The position numbers and the translations under genes were made by a program. From Serratia microhaemolytica (lineage in GTDB: Bacteria; Pseudomonadota; Gammaproteobacteria; Enterobacterales; Enterobacteriaceae), in NCBI RefSeq assembly GCF_004011885.1, contig NZ_SBEF01000005.1:1-64000 (forward strand): a stretch of DNA of 64,000 bases, written 5' to 3'. The notes below the pieces were generated by a model. It had not been told where the DNA came from and searched no databases. It worked only from the letters and a program-made list of their open reading frames with translations. Numbering within the stretch: position 1 is the first letter of the stretch; each line of letters begins with the position of its first letter. Below, in pieces: positions 59,549 through 64,000 of the stretch.

Positions 59549-62182
59549 ATGGAAAATCGGACAGCCGTGTTATTACGCCGTTTAAATGAGTTTTCTGCGC
59601 GTGCATTAGAAAGTGCCGTGTCATTGTGCCAAACACGCGCACACGCCCAGGTGACGCCGGAGCACTGGTTATTAAAGTTACTTGAATTAGGTGAGGGAGA
59701 TTTAACGGTGATCGCACGACGTTATGAGTGGGATCTGGAAGCGATTTGGCAAGCACTGCTGCAATGGCTTGAACAGCAGCCGCGATCTGTGCGGAGTAAG
59801 CCAGAACTCTCCCCAACACTACAGCAGTTACTGACACAGGCTTGGCTGATGGCGACATTGGCAGACGATCACCAGATACGCAGTTATCACCTGCTGGCAG
59901 CGATGATTGAAAACCCAAGTTTGGTTAATTGTCATGGCTTGTGGCGATTGCTAACCGTAACTCCAACGCAACTTTCCAGATTACGCCCAATACTTGATGC
60001 GCAATCAGACGAAAAAATTGAGCCTGGATCAGCGCAAGTCGCTACTTCAGTCCATGTTGCTCAGCAGCCTGGTGAAAGTACAGGCGTGGAAAAAGCCGCA
60101 ATCACCTCCCAGCAACCCGATGCCAGTTTAACGCGTTTCACCATTGATGTGACTGCACGAGCCAGAGAGGGAAAAATTGATCCGGTATTTGGCCGTGATA
60201 GTGAAATCCGCCAAATGATGGACATCCTCTGTCGTAGAAGAAAAAACAATCCGATCTTGGTTGGTGAACCCGGTGTCGGTAAAACCGCGTTAGTCGAAGG
60301 TTTGGCACTGCGCATTACCGAGGGTAATGTTCCTGAAAGCCTAAAAAGTGTCACCTTACGTACGCTGGATTTAGGTCTGTTACAAGCTGGAGCGGGTGTT
60401 AAAGGCGAGTTTGAACAACGGTTGAAAGGCATTATCGAGGCGGTACAACAATCCACCACTCCGATTTTATTATTTATTGATGAAGCACATACCATTATTG
60501 GGGCAGGCAATCAGGCGGGGGCTGCTGATGCGGCGAATTTATTAAAGCCAGCACTGGCACGCGGTGAACTACGGACGATTGCAGCAACTACTTGGAGTGA
60601 ATATAAGCAGTATTTTGAACGTGATGCGGCGCTTGAACGGCGCTTCCAGATGGTAAAGGTTGATGAGCCCGATGATCAGACAGCTTGTTTAATGTTACGT
60701 GGCTTGAAAGCACGTTATGCCGAACATCATGGTGTTCACATTAGTGGTGCAGCGATCCAGGCGGCGGTGACGTTGTCACGTCGTTATCTGGCTGGACGAC
60801 AACTGCCGGACAAGGCAGTCGATCTGCTCGACACAGCGGCAGCACGAGTGCGCATGAGCCAGGATACGCTCCCAGAACCACTGACAGTGCTACAGGCAGA
60901 ATCGATGGCACTTGAGATGGAACAACAAGAACTCCTTCAAGATCAAAAAGTAGGTGGCCAGATCGATACTGCTCGCATAGCAGCGATTGAACGACGTCAG
61001 CTTGAATTGCAGCAGCAACAGCAGCAGTTGAGTAAGCAGTTTGAAGATGAAAAACAGTTGGTTGAAAAGCTAAAAGCGTGTCGCAGTGGTGACATGAGCC
61101 ACGCTCAACAGCGTGCACTCTATGCTGAACTGGACACTCTGCATCGTGGCAATCCACTACTGACACTCGATGTTGATGCGCGTGCAGTCGCGGCAGTGAT
61201 CGCAGACTGGACCGGAGTACCGCTATCGAGTCTATTAAAAGATGAACAAAATGACCTGTTGATGCTGGAACAACAACTAGCGCACAGGGTTGTTGGACAA
61301 TCGACAGCACTCAACGCAATTGTGCAGCAGCTACAAGCGGCGAAAACCGGTTTAAGCGCAGAAAATGCACCACTGGGCGTATTTTTACTGGTGGGGCCGA
61401 GTGGGGTAGGCAAAACGGAAACGGCACTGGCGCTAGCGGATACACTTTATGGCGGTGAAAAATCGCTAATTACGATTAATCTTTCTGAGTATCAAGAACC
61501 ACACACAGTTTCACAGTTGAAGGGCGCACCGCCGGGATATGTCGGTTATGGACAAGGTGGTGTGCTGACCGAAGCGGTGCGTAAGCGACCGTACAGTGTC
61601 GTGCTGCTGGATGAGGTAGAGAAAGCCCATCGCGATGTCATCAACCTGTTTTATCAAGTGTTTGATCGAGGATTCATGCGCGACGGAGAAGGACGAGAAA
61701 TTGATTTCCGTAATACAGTGATATTAATGACTGCCAATCTCGGCAGTGAGCAATTGATGCAGCAACTTGAATTACAACCTGAAACAACAGAGAGTGAATT
61801 GCATCAGTTACTGCATCCTATTTTACGTGCCCACTTCCAGCCGGCGCTGTTGGCGCGCTTCCAAACTGTGATCTATCGTCCGCTCGACCAGCAAGCGATG
61901 CGCACTATCGTTGAGATGAAGTTGGCACAAGTCTGCCAGCGTTTGCAACGCCATTACGCAATCAGCACGGAGATAGGGGAACAGTTGAGTGTTAACCTCA
62001 CGGCCGCCTGCCTGTTACCAGATAGTGGCGCGCGCAATATCGATAGTCTGCTCAACCAGCAAATTTTGCCGATCCTGAGTCAACAGCTGCTTTACCGTTT
62101 GTCGGAAAAGCAGCCGTTAAGTAGATTACTACTTGATTGGGATGAGGAAGAGGGGATAGTGTTAGAGTTCGGCACCGAGTAG
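59549..62182 (+). CDS. clpV: Type VI secretion ATPase TssH (ClpV), stand-alone
   Basis: AAA+ unfoldase that recycles contracted TssB/TssC sheaths. The 877 residues have a ClpV-type N-terminal domain (RRLNEFSARALESAVSLCQ and VTPEHWLLKLLE), a first AAA+ domain with Walker A LVGEPGVGKTALVEGLAL near residue 235, GAGNQAGAADAANLLKPALARG, a coiled middle domain, and a second AAA+ domain with LVGPSGVGKTETALALADTL near residue 615. ILLFIDEAHT and the gap after the middle domain distinguish it from ClpB. No other type VI gene lies within 4 kb on either side, so its sheath partners, if any, are elsewhere. Confidence 0.93.
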   Translation: MENRTAVLLRRLNEFSARALESAVSLCQTRAHAQVTPEHWLLKLLELGEGDLTVIARRYEWDLEAIWQALLQWLEQQPRSVRSKPELSPTLQQLLTQAWLMATLADDHQIRSYHLLAAMIENPSLVNCHGLWRLLTVTPTQLSRLRPILDAQSDEKIEPGSAQVATSVHVAQQPGESTGVEKAAITSQQPDASLTRFTIDVTARAREGKIDPVFGRDSEIRQMMDILCRRRKNNPILVGEPGVGKTALVEGLALRITEGNVPESLKSVTLRTLDLGLLQAGAGVKGEFEQRLKGIIEAVQQSTTPILLFIDEAHTIIGAGNQAGAADAANLLKPALARGELRTIAATTWSEYKQYFERDAALERRFQMVKVDEPDDQTACLMLRGLKARYAEHHGVHISGAAIQAAVTLSRRYLAGRQLPDKAVDLLDTAAARVRMSQDTLPEPLTVLQAESMALEMEQQELLQDQKVGGQIDTARIAAIERRQLELQQQQQQLSKQFEDEKQLVEKLKACRSGDMSHAQQRALYAELDTLHRGNPLLTLDVDARAVAAVIADWTGVPLSSLLKDEQNDLLMLEQQLAHRVVGQSTALNAIVQQLQAAKTGLSAENAPLGVFLLVGPSGVGKTETALALADTLYGGEKSLITINLSEYQEPHTVSQLKGAPPGYVGYGQGGVLTEAVRKRPYSVVLLDEVEKAHRDVINLFYQVFDRGFMRDGEGREIDFRNTVILMTANLGSEQLMQQLELQPETTESELHQLLHPILRAHFQPALLARFQTVIYRPLDQQAMRTIVEMKLAQVCQRLQRHYAISTEIGEQLSVNLTAACLLPDSGARNIDSLLNQQILPILSQQLLYRLSEKQPLSRLLLDWDEEEGIVLEFGTE

Positions 62183-62298
62183 GTTCTGACACTATCGAAT
62201 CAGTCTACGCTAGACGCCAGGTGCAGTGGCGGACGGTGCTCAGACACGCCTTAGCTGAAATTTTTCATCCAACAGAAAGAACGACATTATATACTGCT

Positions 62299-62339
62299 AA
62301 AAAACCCAGTGACCTTTCCAGGATGTCGTTGGGTTTTTT
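62299..62339 (+). terminator. Terminator downstream of clpV
   Basis: AAAAAACCCA (62299-62308) pairs with TGGGTTTTTT (62330-62339), extended by weaker pairing inside. It lies about 115 bases after the clpV stop. The remaining 370 bases to the pilin gene are AT-rich and show no gene. Confidence 0.85.
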
Positions 62340-62707
62340 ATCGCGATAGCTTCTACTTTATATTTTTATTAGCCGATATCTAACGCTATTTCCCTCGGTT
62401 GTTATTATTTGTGAATCCAGGTAAAAAAATCTAGCAATAACAAATTACTTCTTGGTATTTTTGCTTTTTATAGTGAAATTGACTGCCAATGTCGATTGCT
62501 GTGACAGTTTATAGCTATTTTAATTTGTCAAAAGGTCGTATAGAATCCGTTTCAAGCTCTTCAGAGTGGAAATGATCGGAGAAATAATTATCACAACACG
62601 GAAAGTATGGTGTTGATTTTAATTGCGACTATCGTTAAAAAGAGCGTCGTTCGTTGACTTTTTTGTTTTTTAAATTTTTTCATATAAACCAAGGGAATGA
62701 ATATAAC

Positions 62708-63223
62708 ATGTCTACTAAAAAAAATGTAATTCTGGCCGTACTGTTTTCATCTTTAGCCGGTAGTGCAATGGTCGCTAATGCTGCTCCTTATGCAGAAGTA
62801 CTGTTGTATGGTGTTATCACTAATAGCACCTGTGACGTGGTGGCGAATAAAGGGCAGGCAACATTGAATGTTGGTGTCTTCAAAACCAAAGAGTTCGCTG
62901 TAGATACACAAACAGCGCGCACTGTCGCTTTACCGGTTGAGTTGACTAACTGTGCTGGCGATGAAGTGGGGGAGTTGATCATTCAAGGACAGGCATCAGG
63001 TAATAACGAGAATCTTTTTGTCTCTAAAGCTGATAATACTGTCGGGTTTATGATCAAAGGAAATGCTAATCAACAAGTTCAGGTCGGCAAAGGTGTCACT
63101 GTTCCGGTTAGCAAATCGGGGCCGAACAAGTATGAGTTCCGTGTTGGTATGGGCTCGACTACTGCGTCACCAAAAACAGGTAATTATAGTGTTCCAATCA
63201 CTGTTGCTTACATCGTTAACTAG
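62708..63223 (+). CDS. Pilin-like (type 1 fimbrial family) exported protein, isolated
   Basis: The 171 residues begin with a signal peptide (VILAVLFSSLAGSAMVANA). The mature part has the two Cys of chaperone-usher pilins (NSTCDVV and ELTNCAGD, about 40 residues apart), beta-rich sequence, and the C-terminal penultimate aromatic pattern SVPITVAYIVN. I use ATG 62708 because the upstream extension is not signal-like. AAGGGA lies 11 bases before it, a long spacing. No chaperone, usher or adhesin gene is adjacent, so it may be an orphan fimbrial subunit or a spore-coat-U-like secreted protein. A terminator follows. Confidence 0.8.
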   Translation: MSTKKNVILAVLFSSLAGSAMVANAAPYAEVLLYGVITNSTCDVVANKGQATLNVGVFKTKEFAVDTQTARTVALPVELTNCAGDEVGELIIQGQASGNNENLFVSKADNTVGFMIKGNANQQVQVGKGVTVPVSKSGPNKYEFRVGMGSTTASPKTGNYSVPITVAYIVN

Positions 63224-63249
63224 CGTGTGACTTTGACATTAGACTATAC

Positions 63250-63277
63250 AACGCCGGAAAATTCCGGCGTTTTTTTG
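63250..63277. terminator. Terminator between the pilin gene and znuB
   Basis: AACGCCGGAA-AA-TTCCGGCGTT is a perfect 10-bp stem with a T tract on the plus strand. It ends the pilin transcript and may also slow the converging znuB transcript. Confidence 0.92.
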
Positions 63278-63290
63278 CGACAAAGATAAG

Positions 63291-64000
63291 TTAACTCTCT
63301 GCTTTTTTTAATAAACTGAATATAAAAAGCAATGATGAGGCTAAAACTACGGAAGGGCCTGCGGGGGTATCGTAATAGGCTGAAAAAGTAAGACCCGCCG
63401 TTGTTGCTATCATTCCGACGGTTATTGCATACACGGCCATCTGTTCAGGCGTGCGGGCAAAACGACGAGCCGTTGCGGCTGGAATGATAAGCAGTGAAGT
63501 AATAATTAAAGCGCCAACAAATTTCATCGCTAAACCAATCGTTAGCGCGGTAAGCAGCATTAAAATGATGCGTGTCCGTGCCAGATTGACGTGATCAACA
63601 TGAGCCAGTTCAGGGCTGATGGTTAATGACAGCAGATTACGCCATTGCCAGCACAATACCAGCAACACAGCACCAACACCGAGTGCAATGATTGCAAGAT
63701 CGTCATGGGTAACAGAGAGTAGATCACCAAACAGATAACCCATCAAATCAACGCGTACATTAGCAATAAGTGCAACCACAACCAGTCCTAGAGACAGTGA
63801 ACTGTGAGCGAGAATACCCAGTAGCGTGTCAAGCGAGAGTTGCGGATAACGCTCCAGCCAAACCAGTACCAGAGCAAGCAAAATCGTGACAGCAACAACC
63901 GCATAGAATGGATTGACATTAAGTAACAAGCCGATGGCGACACCAAGTAGAGAAGAGTGTGCTAGGGTGTCGCCAAAATAAGACATGCGCCGCCAGACAA
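63291..64000 (-). CDS. znuB: High-affinity zinc uptake permease ZnuB (5' end outside the window)
   Basis: Membrane subunit of the ZnuABC zinc importer. The visible 236 residues include [21 protein letters not shown], continuing through several hydrophobic helices, [23 protein letters not shown] near the C-terminus and [14 protein letters not shown]. The frame continues beyond base 64000: the codons before MSYFG read VWRR as in E. coli ZnuB, so that Met is internal and about 28 residues are missing. znuC would be expected immediately to the right. Confidence 0.95.
   Translation of the reverse strand, partial: VWRRMSYFGDTLAHSSLLGVAIGLLLNVNPFYAVVAVTILLALVLVWLERYPQLSLDTLLGILAHSSLSLGLVVVALIANVRVDLMGYLFGDLLSVTHDDLAIIALGVGAVLLVLCWQWRNLLSLTISPELAHVDHVNLARTRIILMLLTALTIGLAMKFVGALIITSLLIIPAATARRFARTPEQMAVYAITVGMIATTAGLTFSAYYDTPAGPSVVLASSLLFIFSLLKKAES

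Noticed and set aside
60741-61310. Minus-strand 189-codon frame inside clpV
   Set aside because: Fully antisense to the conserved ClpV AAA+ and middle domains; a shadow frame.

Overview
The window is a 64 kb piece of an enterobacterial (Enterobacterales, gammaproteobacterial) chromosome. The proteins closely resemble E. coli orthologues (PhoPQ, Icd, RpsA, SapABCDF, PspABC, TyrR, ClpV and others). The gene blocks are the E. coli ones, but some are joined or oriented differently. A type I-F CRISPR repeat, a Pseudomonas-style hutF, a complete citrate fermentation operon and a stand-alone clpV point to the Serratia/Yersinia/Pectobacterium side of the order rather than Escherichia. I cannot fix the genus from sequence alone. 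No IS element, integrase or prophage is visible.

Layout. 0-1.7 kb: the end of an unrecognised gene, a degenerate dispersed repeat, then an AT-rich leader and a type I-F CRISPR array (15 identical repeats plus a decayed last one) without cas genes. 1.7-4.0 kb: thiamine salvage genes thiD-thiM-thiE. 4.2-13.8 kb: citrate fermentation, with citCDEFXG and citT in one overlapping operon and the response regulator (citB) and sensor kinase (citA) on opposite flanks. A 15-bp tandem repeat of about nine units sits exactly at the citF/citX junction. 13.9-18.8 kb: part of a histidine utilisation locus (hutC, hutF, hutD) and a PuuP-like permease with a structured leader. 19-28.5 kb: sbcB, roxA, phoQ-phoP, purB-hflD-mnmA and rluE, all leftward. 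28.6-31.5 kb: icd, two tRNA-Ala(GGC) genes and an exported AstE/AspA-like zinc hydrolase. 31.9-43.6 kb: ycaO, serC-aroA, then the oppositely oriented cmk-rpsA-ihfB block, holE and mfd. 43.7-57.2 kb: the sapABCDF transporter, pspF divergent from pspABC, ycjXF, tyrR and zntB. 57.2-64 kb: a possible 39-residue membrane protein, a VOC-family protein, ttcA, an isolated ClpV ATPase, an isolated pilin-like protein, and the start-truncated znuB at the right edge.

How the genes work together. The cit genes encode anaerobic citrate uptake in exchange for succinate (CitT), cleavage by citrate lyase (CitDEF) and synthesis and attachment of its prosthetic group (CitG, CitX, CitC), under CitAB control. The hut genes handle formiminoglutamate from histidine breakdown. 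PhoPQ, Sap and Psp form an envelope and antimicrobial-peptide stress group. Much of the remainder is core information processing (rpsA, cmk, ihfB, holE, mfd, mnmA, ttcA, rluE, roxA, sbcB).

The signals most worth a second look are the citF/citX tandem repeat, the perfect inverted repeats in the CRISPR leader and upstream of tyrR, a dispersed element of about 160 bp present twice, the stand-alone clpV, and a candidate small membrane protein downstream of zntB. I did not find a clearly new multi-gene system.
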